Shown here: in pieces, positions 45,356 to 56,400 of the stretch
Position numbering within the stretch: the first letter of the stretch is position 1
Layout: every line of letters starts with the position of its first letter
NCBI RefSeq assembly: GCF_008831285.2
Contig: NC_045147.1
Coordinates: forward strand, 2,874,001-2,938,000
Direction: 5' to 3'
Source of the DNA: Nymphaea colorata
Lineage: Eukaryota; Streptophyta; Magnoliopsida; Nymphaeales; Nymphaeaceae
DNA: 64,000 nt
Translations under genes and position numbers: made by a program
The notes under the pieces: generated by a model
Databases searched by the model: none
The model's input: only the letters and a program-made list of their open reading frames with translations
What the model was told of the DNA's origin: nothing

Positions 45356-46096
45356 ATGTTGGGCACAAACTCGGTAGATAGAGAACTTTTGTGTGAAGAA
45401 GCTAAAGGGAGATATCAACGTCTAGTTGGTAGATTGATATACCTCACTTTGGCTATACTAGATATCACCTTTGTTGTAAATGTGATGAGCCAGTTTATGT
45501 ATGCATCTACGGATGTACACTTGAAGGCTGTAGATAGAATCCTATGTTACTTGAAGAAGAATCCTGGCAAGGGACTTCTATATGTGAGACAAAGGTCTAT
45601 TGAAATTGAAGGGTATTCTGATGCAGACTGGGCAGGCTGTGTTGACACCAGAAGATCTACTTCATGGTACTATGTCTACTTGGGAGAAAATATAGTTGTT
45701 TGGAGAAGCAAGAGACAAGATGTTTGTTCTCACTCAAGTGCAGAGGCTGAATATAGGGCAGTTGCTACTGGAGTATCAGAGTTGTTGTGGCTAAAGATCT
45801 TGTTGACTGATATTGGGATAAAGATTGAAGGACCTATGAGGATGTATTGTGACAATAAGTCTGCGATTAACTTGGCTAACAATTCAGTGCTTCATGATCG
45901 AACAAAGCATGTTGAGATTGACCGTCACTTCATTAGAGAAAGAATTGATGCCAGAGAGTTAACATTGTCATACATGAAGTCTGAAGACCAAACTACTGAT
46001 ATTCTAACTAAAGCTTTACATGTAACTCCATTTGAGAGAAATGTATCCAAGTTGGGCATGTTTGATATGTATGCCCAACTTGAAGGGGAGTGTTGA
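45356..46096 (+). CDS. family D copia RNase H, open to the end of pol
   Basis: A 246-codon open frame. Blocks: RYQRLVGRLIYLTLAILDIT, EGYSDADWAGCVDTRRS (first D), SHSSAEAEYRAVA (E), MYCDNKSAINLANN (D) and KHVEIDRHFIRE (D). All RNase H catalytic positions are present. It ends KLGMFDMYAQLEGEC at the polypurine tract AACTTGAAGGGGAG and the 3' LTR. The upstream stop separates it from reverse transcriptase. Confidence 0.92.
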   Translation: MLGTNSVDRELLCEEAKGRYQRLVGRLIYLTLAILDITFVVNVMSQFMYASTDVHLKAVDRILCYLKKNPGKGLLYVRQRSIEIEGYSDADWAGCVDTRRSTSWYYVYLGENIVVWRSKRQDVCSHSSAEAEYRAVATGVSELLWLKILLTDIGIKIEGPMRMYCDNKSAINLANNSVLHDRTKHVEIDRHFIRERIDARELTLSYMKSEDQTTDILTKALHVTPFERNVSKLGMFDMYAQLEGEC

Positions 46097-46333
46097 TGAA
46101 TCTTGATGTATGGGACCGGGTCTGGACCCAATCCAGTGTGTCCTGGGTTGGACATACTTATACTATTGTAAACCCTAATCTTGTAGTTAATGAAGTTTTC
46201 TAAGAGAGAGAGAGTCTGGAGGCTAGTGGGCACCAGACCTCCTCACCCATGGTTTTTTCCTTCTAATTGAGGGTTTTCCACGTTACAACTGTGTTCGATC
46301 TTCGTTTCTTGTGTGTTTATTATTTCTACAACA
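46091..46333 (+). repeat. 3' LTR of family D copia
   Basis: It begins TGTTGATGAATC directly after the polypurine tract, ends TTTCTACAACA, and aligns with 39679-39940 and with the reverse complement of 48344-48578. Confidence 0.9.
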
Positions 46334-46340
46334 CACATCA

Positions 46341-48073
46341 GTCACATCTTTCAAAACTTAGCCAAACCACGAAGAGTAGTCTCGATTTGTGATTGGCTCG
46401 TATATGTCCTAGGCAATTATCATTCTAGGATGTTTTCTAATGCATAATTGGGGTCGAGGAAATACTCGACTCGATACCCCACCTCATCTATCCTAAACAA
46501 TTATCAATTCTAGCATGCACATGCAATTACGTAGTCATTTAACAAAAACAAAACTAATCACATACATTCAATCTTATGCATACATTCATTCAATTACATT
46601 ACAATCATTCAATCACATAACAATCTGAGGATCCAACGATCCTGGAACACACATTCACAAATTGGCCCGAGGCAGGGATTTGCCTGGAATGCTGCTATAC
46701 CTGTCGCACGTCCACAAAACACTTCAAAACTACAAATCATGTTGCTCAAGGTATACTTGACATGTCTGGTGTACCTGCAAACACAGTCAAACGATAAGTT
46801 CTCTATTCAGATCGCTTTCCAAAATATGTACAAATCTGAAAATACAATCATTGAGGCATGTCATCGCCTCAATGGGGGGTGTCGACGGGTAGTGTCGACC
46901 CTCAAGGCCCTCCAATAGGCCACTTCCCAACTTTTTGATGTTGCCACCAAACGTCAAAACTCAAAGTTGAGATCAATCCATCACTAACACATTTTTCATT
47001 TGCTTTCTTTAGTCACGGCGCCAACCCAATAGTTACATCCAACTTATGTATTCTTCTCCAACTAACATAGAAATATGCACACTAACAATAGCATGCGCCA
47101 CATGCTCACTAAGACGATTCTAAATCTTCTCCACAACATCACAATCTCTACCATGCTTTTCTATTGCTTCGAAAATCAACACATCATACTAAATAAATAG
47201 ATATACACGTGGGTTCTTGTTCTTCTCAAACTATTCATAAACTTCCCCCCAAAATAATAATTATACATGCTCTAATAGATAACATTCAACAATCTAAGCT
47301 CGATTAGGCCTTGCTCACCCCAAATTTAGAGTCTAAGTTGCTGCAATGCTCCCGGCAGCCACCTCACGAGTTCAAGTGATCCTCAAGCAGCCAAAATCCT
47401 TCAACGCCGCCACCACCAACGCATTCTAGTCACTGGTATGAGGGGAAAGATGCGCCCCCTAGTTGCAAATCCAATCCAACAGCCACTAAAAGTCAAAATC
47501 AACGGAAAGGTGGTTTAAGAGAGGGGTCTGTCGTTAGAAGAAGCCCACGGTAGTTGTGTGGGAGGCTGAAAACAAGTGAGAGAGGGCGCTGACAGAGAGG
47601 AGAGACTGAGAGAGAGGGGTCGGACAAAAGGGAAAAGGGCAGTGAGGGTGAGAGTGCGTGAGAAGGGAGAGGAAAGCGTGAGGGTGAGTGAGGGAACATG
47701 AGAGCTGTCGGGAGGAAGCTCGGATTAGAGAGGGAGATGACAGAGAAGAGCGAGGGACAGAATGGGAGTCGACAGAAAGCAACGAGAGAGGGAGGAGGAG
47801 AAAGAGAAGAAGAAGAGGCAGAGAGAGGTTGGGAGGGCTTACCAGATCAGCACCGCCGCCGCCCTTCCTCCACTTGCCCGCATGTTGCCGCTGTCACTCT
47901 TGACCGCCTGCTTCTTCTTCATGTGGAGCTCCCTAGTAACAAGAGAGGCAACGAAGGGGGAGAGCGAGAGGAGGACGAGGGAGAACAGCCCTCGTCGGCC
48001 TGTTACGCGGGTAAGTTGTGGGTCTGGGTCTGGATCCCGACCCGACCTGCCCAAAAACAAAATGAGTGTTACA
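46341..48073 (-). mobile_element. truncated gypsy LTR (same family as 22802 and 59419)
   Basis: On the minus strand it begins TGTAACACTCA at 48073 and follows the first roughly 60 percent of the 3-kb LTR: early GGTCGGGTCGGG patch, CT-rich tract, AATTGGGGTCGAGG region, the GTCGAC hairpin at 46881-46899. It breaks at 46341 inside the block equivalent to 24600-24615. The LTR 3' end is missing, and the family D copia LTR lies directly beside the break. Open frames inside are low-complexity. Confidence 0.9.
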
Positions 48074-48330
48074 CCCGACATCAGCTTGGTCTGTATTGAC
48101 AGTAGAAGAAGTTGATTCTGCCATAATCAAGGTTCAACAAAGCAACAAGAAGACGAATGCACACGACAAAAAAAGAGCAGTTGTGCAGGGGCAACAGCAA
48201 CAATGTAAAGGCACTTCAGGCGATGGCAACAACAAAAAACAACGAACTATCGTCGGTGAGTGGAACCACGATAGTCGTTCGGAAGAAGACAGCCACAGTG
48301 CTCGATCAACAAAAATCCCAGAGGCTTGTC
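48074..48330 (-). mobile_element. family D copia leader and gag start
   Basis: The minus strand, downstream of the primer site, is rich in TTGTTG/CTGCTG-like stretches. It ends with an open start MAESTSSTVNTDQADVG at 48124-48074, which stops at the gypsy LTR boundary. The rest of gag is absent on this strand. Confidence 0.7.
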
Positions 48331-48343
48331 GGCTGTGATACCA
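48331..48343 (-). other. primer binding site of family D copia
   Basis: The minus strand reads TGGTATCACAGCC directly after the LTR end TTTCAACA. Confidence 0.8.
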
Positions 48344-48578
48344 TGTTGAAATGAAAAAATGATAGAACAGTGATGTAACGTGGAAAAAACCCTCAACTTG
48401 AGAGAAAAAACCACGGGTGAGGAGGTTTGGTGTCCACTAGCAGCCAGACTCTCTCTCTATTAGATTTTCATTCACACAGAAAATTAGGGATTACAAGGGC
48501 ATAAGTAGAGCCCAACAGAAACACAACCTGGACCGGGTCCGGACCCGGACACAGGACCCATCCAAAAGCACTTCAACA
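48344..48578 (-). repeat. 5' LTR of family D copia, inverted
   Basis: On the minus strand it begins TGTTGAAGTGC at 48578 and ends CATTTCAACA at 48344. It contains GGGTCCGGACCCGG, CCCTAATTTT, GAGAGAGAGTCTGG and GAGGGTTTTTTCCACGTTAC. Confidence 0.9.
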
Positions 48579-48999
48579 AATTCTAAGAAAATGAAAAATA
48601 TAAAATATAAAAGTGAAATTACAAAATTATGAGTTTTCTACTTTTTTTTTTTTACAAAATCATTGATAGGATTTAAAATAGTTGCTACAATGTCAAAGGA
48701 AACCTAAAAAGTTTAAGATGATAAGTTTTCTACTAAGTTTTTTTTACAAAACCATCAAACTTGGAAACTGTTATTAAAATGTAAAAATAAATCCCAAAAG
48801 AGCTTCAAATATACTGAAAATGATTTTCTTTTGAAAAATCTCAGAGAAATCTCACGATGATATTACAATATTTCATTTTAGCAATCTTTTCAAGTAATTA
48901 TTCTCTAGTTTTGGGCTTGGATCATTTTTCATCTCTCTCTCTCTCTCTCATATTGTTTTGGATTAATAACTTTTTTTTTTATGGTGGTTGTCTGAATAG
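48579..48999 (+). other. AT-rich sequence ahead of the first MDN1 exon (intron-like)
   Basis: No coding similarity. A T-run and GTCTGAATAG immediately before 49000 look like an intron 3' end. A CT repeat lies at 48930-48950. Confidence 0.6.
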
Positions 49000-51900
49000 T
49001 GGTTTCATGAACTGCAAATTGGAAGGGTTCTGACCATGAGAGATCTCTTGTCTTGGATCGATTTTGTCAATGTAGCTGAGCAAGATCTTGGATCCATCTA
49101 TGCTTTCATTCATGGTGCATTCCTTGTGTTGCTTGATGGGCTCACCTTAGGTATTTCCATGAAACTATGTTCAAATAAATTGTTTACTTTTCTTAACATG
49201 TGCTTTAGGCACTTTAGGGGTCCAATGCCAACAAAGTCAAAACTCTCTGACTTATATCTGCTTAGTTGCTGGGAATAATATGATTTGCTTTGTGCTCTTA
49301 CTGATGAACTCTCCTTAGGTACTTCCACGAAACTATATTTTTGGATTACTTTTTTGCTTTGCCTGCTTCAAATGCTTGTTTTAGGCATGTTGTGTGTCCA
49401 ATGCATGCTGTTGAACTGCTATCTATTTCATGTATGCTTGGAGCTTGTGATTTGTGTTCTTATCTGAAGCAGCTTATATCTGATTGTGAATTGTGGTTCT
49501 TGATTGATGTGCTTTAGACTTGAGATCTAATTAAAAGGTGCAAGTTATTATTTGTTATGCTTCTTGGTGTTTTTCTGTTGTCTTGTAAATTTGTTGAAAT
49601 TTCTGTTGATCTCATATTCTTGTGATCACCCGCTTTGATTCCTTTTTTGTTATTGGAATTTTTTTCTTCATAAGAATTTGTGGATCTTCCATGCTCATAC
49701 TGACTTTGGAAGCTAGAAGTCAAAATCGGAAATCAGACACAGGTCAGTCAGGGGGTAATCAGTTGGAGTTCAAATATATATTTGTGTTCCTATGTTACAT
49801 ATAAAAGGCAGGGCGGAGTCTAAGGGGGTTGGGAAAGGGGAAGGGGAAGGGGGGGGGGGAGAGAGAGAACTATAGATCTAGCTATGACCAAAAGGCTGCT
49901 AATGGACCTAGTCATTTGACTAATCAGTGAAGCTCATCTAATTAGATGGTCATATGAACCATTCAGCTGGTTGCCAACTAAGGGACTAGTTACCCAGGTT
50001 GACATACATTTTTTGGTGGTTACTCTTCAGCTTATTGTCTTCACTCTTATCTTTCGGATATTCTATTGCTTGTTCTGTGTTTGATTTTCACTCGGGCCTC
50101 CTTACAATCTTTGATTTTCTTCCTTTGGCACTTTCAGGAACAGGAATTTCAAAATCCATAGCGCAACAAGTGAGACAGAGTTGTCTGGCTTTTCTTGTGA
50201 ACGAGCTTGAGGTTGTTCTCGTGCCTTGAAAATTATGTTTTATGTTCTACATTATGCTTGTCTTGTATGAATTATGCTATAAAATTTCACATATCAGGTT
50301 TATACCTCCAGTCCTCTGGACACCGAAGTTGCTGAAATTGGAAGCTATGGATGGGGTAACAATGGTGTTGCAGAAAATGTGACAGTCAGGAATGAGGCTA
50401 AATCACCTCATCTGTTTGGAATTGATCCTTTCTACATTGTGAGAGGTACCAATTTATCTATATTTCTCCCTAATTATGGTCTTTTGTTCATCTTGGGGTG
50501 ATGTGCTTTACATCTTCATCAATTTTTTTTCATAGTATTAGTGGTCCAGTGTCAGCTATTGGGTGATTGTTAATGGGTAGGTAAAGTAGTAGTCTTGCAG
50601 GTTGGTGAATACTTGGACACTTATTTATCTGTCAAGGATAAACAAAGAAATAGGTTTGGATTGCATGATGTTTCACATGCCATATCAGACACAAGTGTAC
50701 CCTTTTGGGGTCTGAGTTCCAAAATATAGCCTTTTGGGACCAAATGTGTACAACCAAAACTTGCCCTAGTTGCACCTGGGTGGCTTTGTCAGGTGCATGG
50801 CGGGCTAAACTGCATTTCTTAGGTGAGCCAAGCAAAATAAATATTAATTTTGAAGTTTTAAGTTCTATAAATCTTTTTTTTTTCTTCATCTCAAGATGTG
50901 TTGGTTGAGGTGGGATGCTAGAACCTCTATCCTGGACCTTCTTAATTCTGGTTCATTAGGATTCCATATGAGGTCTGTTGGTTAGTTCTGCCTTGCTTTT
51001 TGAATTATGTGAACCAAAAGCTAGTTGATCACTGCTTCACTTGACCAACCTATGTGTAGGAAACCATATTCAAGATTTTCATATTGTCCAAATAAAGTTT
51101 CCTGTCTGGCTCACATAATGCTGAATATATGTTGTTGCACATTAGTCAGACCCGGTATAGGTTCCAATGTGTGAGGGGCATGGCTGTTTGTGTGTGCTGG
51201 CATACATATTTCACACTAATCATTAAATAGTATCAGGCTGATGCCTGCATTTGCTCTTTGTCTCCAAACCTGTGCTCATTTGAACTGTCCAGGTCACTAA
51301 TTGGTTGAACTGGTCTATCTAAAATGACGTTTGTTGTGTGACTAACATCTTTGCGTCCATACGTCTTTTAATACTTGTACTGAAACTACTAGGTATCATC
51401 TTGGTGGCCAGGTGCTGGCCTAATCTTAACAAGGGAGGAAGAGAAGGAAGGATTGGCCTAACCAGGGATGAGCAAGGGACACATAAACTCCCAGTTCGAT
51501 GGAGTAAAGGTAATTGTCCAGGTCTTGTGGAATAAAGAGCCATCTTACTACAATAGGCAGGTTAGGTTCTATCATTGCTGTGGACTCTCAGCGAGGAGGC
51601 CGTAGAATCTTTTTTTTCTCTGCTAGACGTGTGGGTTTGAACATAAGGATGTAATGAAAAGAAAATGACAAAAATCCTAATCATAGACACTTGAAAAGCA
51701 TTACTCCATATGATTACAATGTAGGAAAATTTGGAAGGCGCATGGGTACACCTTCATATGGAATGCAACTACATTCGTATTGGTTTCTGATTATCCTATT
51801 TTGTATAGCTTAGGGCACACACATCTTTTGTGGTGCATGAAATAATTCTGGCACGTGGCAGAGTTTAAGATAAGTTCCACGTGTCATACTGCATACATCT

Positions 51901-53440
51901 TCTTGCACAAGAATCATCTCTCGATTCCCGGCCATGTGGTAACTTATTTGGATGGCAAGTGATCTTGAATTTGGAAAATGAAATCTTTAGTTGAACTAAA
52001 GAGTTCGTCTCTGAGAATCAAGGAGGAACAAATGGACCATTTTTCTGCTGATGTTGGGACTTTTTCTTTTTCTAGTAGAACTTTGGATAGTAATACTAAT
52101 GATTTACACGTCAAAATAATTTGTACTTTGTTCATTTGGGAAGTGGTGATGGTTGCGGCCTGTGAATTCCTGCAAGTTAGTAATTTTGATTAATTGGGCA
52201 CATTTATTTCATTTTGGGTGACAAGAACTTCAAAGGTGAAGTTTTTCAACTGTTGGCACCAACTACTGCTAGAAATGCCTTAAGTGTTCTGCGGGCAATG
52301 CAGCTTCCAAAGCGAGGTAATTTTAGCATGTGCTTTTCTATCATGTTTGGAGTGCATGATGGTTATCGTGCAATTGGTTAATGTTGTTCTATCTGAATAG
52401 GCAGCCATTTCAGATGGAAGATGCCTGATATGGAAATGAATGGTTTATCATGATGTTGCGTCATTTTTTGTCGAATGAAGTGTCCTGACATCTTAGTTTC
52501 AGTTCTCACTATACAAATATTTTTGTCCATTCCACTTTACATATATCTTTGTTTTCAGAGTCTTTGTTCTTCCACTTCATATTATAAAATTGCAATCTGA
52601 CTTTCTTTATGTTTTTCTTGCTTGTAGTGTTACTTGAAGGAAGTCCAGGTGTGGGGAAGACCAGCTTAGTGGTTGCTCTTGCTAACTTGTCGGGGCATAA
52701 TATTGTCAGAATAAACCTGTCTGAAGAAGTAAGCCAGTTATAGCTTGATGTTAGTTTGGAATTTGGATACGTTAATGCCTTGTCATTTCTGATTGAAACG
52801 ATGAGAAGATGCTTACCATTGAAAAATCTTCATCAGCTACTTGCTACTGGAATAAACTAAACAAATATTAGTGAGAAAATCTGAACTGTCATGTGGGTCT
52901 GAGGTGATGCTGTGCAGTTCGTCTTTCTCAGCTGACATCTTGACCCATATGTGGTCCAATGAAGGAAAGTGTGTTTCCCTTCTGACCTGAAAAAAATGGG
53001 TAAGAAAAATAATCTCTTTGTTCCTATTTCAGATGGATATTATGGATTTATTGGGATCAGATCTACCTGTTGATGGTGAAACAGGAATTCAATTTGCTTG
53101 GTCTGATGGGATACTGCTCCAGGTTGAATTTTCTGATCAATGTTTGTTTTGCAATTATTTTGAGAGTAATTTTTCTTGCGTCTGAAAATTCTTTTAGGTT
53201 TATATTTCTATTTCATGCTACTTGTAACCACAGGCTATAAAGAGTGGATCTTGGGTTCTATTGGATGAGCTCAATTCGGCTCCTCAGTCTGTGCTTGAGG
53301 CAGTATCCTAACCTCAGCTGTTTTTCCTTTTCCTCATTTGTATGTTTTTGGTTGTCCAATGGTAATTTATTGAGCCAATTTCTTTTCAGGGTTTAAATGC
53401 AATATTAGATCACCGGGCTGAAGTTTATATTCCAGAACTA
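49000..53440 (+). pseudogene. MDN1: midasin (MDN1) gene fragment, eight exons of the AAA ring
   Basis: Midasin is a giant dynein-like AAA ATPase that strips factors from pre-60S ribosomes in the nucleus. Exons: 49000-49150 (LTMRDLLSWIDFVN, IYAFIHGAFLVLLDGLTL), 50138-50211 (GTGISKSIAQQVRQ), 50298-50445 (SPHLFGIDPFYIVRG), 52236-52316 (FQLLAPTTARNALSVLRAMQ), 52628-52728 (LLEGSPGVGKTSLVVALANL, Walker A), 53033-53122 (LLGSDLPVDGETGIQFAWSD), 53234-53299 (SGSWVLLDELNSAPQSVLE, Walker B) and 53390-53440 (LNAILDHRAEVYIPEL). Phases join with no stop. The seventh exon would use a GC donor (GAG/GCAGTA). Homology ends abruptly inside exon eight and a stop follows. The Arabidopsis protein has over 5000 residues, so this is a small piece spanning the end of one AAA unit and the start of the next (probably AAA5, by memory). 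No start, promoter or end is present. Confidence 0.87.
50446..52235 (+). other. long intron within the MDN1 fragment
   Basis: 1790 bp between the FYIVRG and EVFQLLAP exons. It starts GTACCA and ends CTTCAAAG. No further coding similarity or transposon was recognised inside. Confidence 0.65.
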
Positions 53441-56400
53441 TAGGCTTAGTCTCAAATATAATAATAGTAATCACATTTAATCTCGGAATGGAAGTTATAG
53501 GCTTAAAAAATAGAGATAATGGCAAAAAGCTCCGCCAGTAAAACATGATAAGGCAAAAGCAAGGCTCCCTGATGTGCCAGCGGCAGAGAAAGGGTTCTTA
53601 ATGTTTCAACCATTAGCCATAAGGCAGGACATCCGACTCTCATTGGCTCCTCAATCTGAACCATGGGTCTTTCCTTGTAAAATCAGATGCGTTGTTATGT
53701 GCATACCTCGGAATCTCAGCAGCCGAGCAAACTTCTGTCATTTATATTAGCAGATCCAACCAGCATAGCACGATCATCAATAATCATAAGCTTGCTATGG
53801 ACATAGACCTGACAGTGGAAATTTCATTGCAACATCAGCTAATCATGACGGTATGATGCATAAGATATTGACGAAAATAAATCAAGTGAAAAAAGATGGA
53901 CCATTGTAACTCTTGACAATCGTCCCAAAGATGCACAATTGAACTTAACCAAAAAAGGGTGAGACGAGATGCAACGTCGAGAGGCTTCAACTTTCACCTG
54001 ACTAGTGGCAAGAGGGCCATGATCGCCTAACCTTCCATAAGATCTAAGGCCATAAAATGAAATATAATTATCAGTTTTAGGACCAATGATATCATGTAAG
54101 TTTTTCAGTATAGACCAATCACATATCCAGAGGGTCCAACTAGCTGGCAATAACTTTTTGCTATTGGCACTTCATAATTTCATTCATCCAGCCACATCTT
54201 AGCAATGAAAAACATGAAAATTTCGGAGTACAAAACACAACTCCTGTCAATAACTCAATTTAGTCAAATTTCTTATGCCTCATCAACTATTTTTTCAAAT
54301 AAGGTTATTAATTTGTCCTTCTAGAAACATTAATGGAACTAATAATTCAATTGCATTTGCGGATTAAAATCCTTTTCATGATGTGCTGCAAGCATTAGTC
54401 ATTCATGATTAATCAATATGATTATTGATTAACCACTTCTCAACTGGATATTTAAAAGACATAATAAAGAACTCCAGAAGTCTAATGGGCTACTAGCAAT
54501 TGTTGGCCGTAAACCACCAGTCACACATTCTTTCGGAAGCTTGTTAGGTCAATTTAGCTACGATCCATAAGAAATTTCATCTTCCCTATTGGCTATATCA
54601 AAAGGTCACTTATTAACAGAAGCAGGTTGAAGTGAGCTGATTGAATCCAACAACAAACTTAATTGGGCCAATTTCAAGGGGTTATAGGGATTGAGGATCA
54701 ATCAAGTTATCTACAATTTGGTTGTGGTTGACATTCACATTAATAACATAGTCTAAAAAACTTTAGGCACTACGAAAAATGTCATTTCTTATTTAAAATT
54801 ATTACCGCATAAGTCTTCGAAAAGAATTGCTCTTTCAAATGATCCTAATAATACTTTCCACACAAACATTACCATACCAACAACAAGTTTACTTGACTTT
54901 GGTCATTAAGCTGACAGATGATACATAACTTGCAAAGCTACTACAACGTTAAGCTGTACTCATCATAGAACATTGCTAGAGGAAAGACAAGAAACAGTTC
55001 TAGTGCCAAGGAGGGATTGCATATATATCAATAGTTTCTTTCCTAATCAGGTATTGATAAGACAGTTACCTCAATGTATATGAAGTGTTCAGATTTCTCA
55101 ATAATTGCGCAATATGCATTGTGAATGCTTTCCTCGGTTTGAGTTGTTCCTACAGACCATTGCCCAACACTCCTGACAACCTAGCACCAGAAAAAGTTAA
55201 GGTAAATGTGCCATTCTTATGCCTTAATTTCTGCAGCTTGAATTTTTCCAGTGCCCACTGGCATAGACTACTCGTAATCTGGGACAAAGATTATCAGAAT
55301 AAGTGAAAGAACTCATCCAAGTTGTACATATATACAAGAATATCAGAGATCACTAATGAGCTATTCAATAAAAAGATCCAGACATTGCTGTGAGAGGGAG
55401 TGTTAGACTTGAGAGGCTTGTCAATGGGTCAGGTTTTGTTCCAACATGAAAAATGACCCTACGATGTCAGGTCCAGAAGTACTAAGGTTAAGTATTATGG
55501 AGGCAAATTCACTTAGCCAAATTTAGGGTCCAATGATAGGGTTTTAGGTAATTGAGTAGAATATACAGGTTCCCATTTACAAGGTTCTAGGTGCAATACA
55601 GAAATTTATGCAAGGGACACGAATGTCACCCAAAGTGCAATTAAGATCCAGAAGTTTTACATGTAAAATACATAAAATTTACTGAAACTAGTTTTTTATT
55701 CTATCCAAGTCCACATCCAGATCAGGCCTCCCTTAGGCAAGCCAGATTACTAGGATTAAGTACCACTGCCTAATGTCAGATCCAGATCCAGAACCAAATA
55801 ACTCCAGCTCAAGTTTGAAGTGATGATGGCTCCACAAATAGGAAGCATAGTTGGTCAACAAATTTAGACTTGGAGAAGTAGCAGAAGACACCTTAGAAAG
55901 GTTTATATATAACACTCATGGTGCCATATTATTTCAGCCCTCAAGAAGGGATATGCATGCTAAATGTGTCATGATATAAAAGAAAACTTTAAGATTGAAT
56001 GTTGATTAGCAAAAGACTCAGCAAGACCTTTGTTTCAATCCAGAACAAAAATTTGCTCTTTGCAATTCCAATAGCATCAGTTGAAAGAATTATGGAGTAA
56101 AAATGTGCACCATGCTAGGGAATTTTAAAAAACAACAAAATTCATATAACAGATAGGTTAAGGCAAAATTTACCTGACAGCGACAGAAGCAGCAGGGTCC
56201 AACTTGTGTAGCTTCATTTGTGGGAGTGTCAAATGTGAGCCTCTCCTAGGTATCCCACCACTCATCATTTTGCTGTTTAGATGTGTCTACAAACGGCTTT
56301 CCTTGAATATGTTTGGTACCATGATCATTAACAAACCCTTCCATCTGCATATCTGGACCATGATCAACCTTCGACTTCCTATAAGAAAAGGCATGGCTCC

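Larger units (their letters stand above)
42105..46333 (+). mobile_element. Ty1/copia retrotransposon (family D), 5' end missing
   Basis: In order: gag (from VTTIWLTKENYLRW), zinc knuckle, protease, pre-integrase, integrase, reverse transcriptase, RNase H, polypurine tract and 3' LTR. The 5' LTR, leader and first gag residues are replaced by an inverted gag piece at the left. The matching 5' end of the family (LTR, primer site, gag start MAESTSSTVNTDQADVG) lies in the opposite orientation at 48578-48074. Lesions are few (about four frameshifts or stops), so this is one of the youngest copies in the window. Confidence 0.92.

Noticed and set aside
39679-46333. A complete family D copia with LTRs at 39679 and 46091
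   Set aside because: The left LTR is preceded by a polypurine tract, has no primer binding site after it, and the sequence between 39941 and 42104 includes inverted pieces. It is not a valid 5' LTR of this element.
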